Source: JAUPKT01 sp964427855 (GTDB lineage Bacteria > Desulfobacterota > Desulfomonilia > Desulfomonilales > Desulfomonilaceae). From it: a stretch of 64,000 nucleotides of DNA. How positions within the stretch are numbered: the stretch's first letter is position 1; each line of letters opens with the position of its first letter. Location: assembly GCA_964427855.1 (NCBI GenBank), contig CAYRVH010000003.1, forward strand, positions 1 to 64,000. The letters run 5' to 3'. Of this stretch, positions 63,928 through 64,000 are shown one piece after another. Below the pieces are notes generated by a model. That model did not search any database. It had not been told where the DNA came from and was given only the letters and a program-made list of their open reading frames with translations. A program made the position numbers and the translations under genes.

Positions 63928-64000
63928 ATGTCAGAAATACACGACCAGCCCCCCCCTCAGCCGCTTAACGAGATAGCGCCTCAACTGGATGAGTTGCGGG
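63928..64000 (+). CDS. Start of an unidentified gene running off the window
   Basis: ATG 63928 opens a frame that stays open to the end of the window (24 codons). The sequence is Pro- and Gln-rich (MSEIHDQPPPQPLNEIAPQL). A weak AGGTGCAGGG ribosome site lies upstream. Too short to identify. Confidence 0.45.
   Translation, partial: MSEIHDQPPPQPLNEIAPQLDELR

Overview
The window looks like chromosomal DNA of an anaerobic Gram-negative bacterium of the Desulfobacterota (the former Deltaproteobacteria) type. It has lipid-A synthesis (lpxB), a complete Rnf complex, an MvhD/MetV/MetF set as used by anaerobes running the reductive acetyl-CoA pathway, a decaheme cytochrome, a selenocysteine tRNA and the GatCAB amidotransferase. 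No ribosomal marker allows a finer placement; this is inference from gene content. A run of 18 N inside polA (35930-35947) shows that the sequence is a draft scaffold.

Layout. 1-2.7 kb is a scarred region: the end of an unidentified gene, a truncated MscS-type channel, an IS630-type transposase with two in-frame TGA codons, and a frameshifted outer-membrane protein. 2.9-7.6 kb, mostly minus strand: a small MscS channel, era, tRNA-Ser(GGA), a small secreted protein, tmk, a DEDD exonuclease and ogt. 7.6-17.6 kb, plus strand: a radical SAM protein, selC with a good sigma70-type promoter, engB, RNase E/G, an archaeal-type GAPDH, a Nudix hydrolase, a condensation-fold protein, ffh and a membrane protein. 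18.2-22 kb: two exported low-complexity proteins and a 10-heme cytochrome c. 22-25.3 kb: gatC-gatA-gatB.

26-34 kb is the most distinctive metabolic block: an MvhD-like electron-transfer protein, metV, metF, two ferredoxin/FMN glutamate-synthase-like proteins, and a large protein joining a glutamine amidotransferase domain to a GXGXG domain. Together these suggest one-carbon reduction and ammonia assimilation sharing low-potential electrons. 34-43.4 kb: polA-cinA, lpxB (opposite strand), a radical SAM protein resembling tetraether-lipid synthases, a glycosyltransferase and a ParB-like protein. 44-50 kb is rnfCDGEAB on the minus strand; its RnfA carries an extra exported N-terminal domain. A small gene and a phospholipase-D-fold gene run the other way.

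51.5-55.4 kb (minus) encodes acetoacetyl-CoA synthetase, an HMG-CoA-lyase-like protein and a methylglutaconyl-CoA-hydratase-like protein. 56.1-63.8 kb (plus) encodes a branched-chain amino-acid type ABC transporter with an acyl-CoA ligase embedded in it, then a secreted protein. The two sets are divergent across a 670-base gap and may form a leucine or short branched acid uptake and degradation locus. Dispersed palindromic repeats lie in the gene-free gaps at 15.1, 17.7 and 43.6 kb. No CRISPR array, prophage or rRNA was seen.
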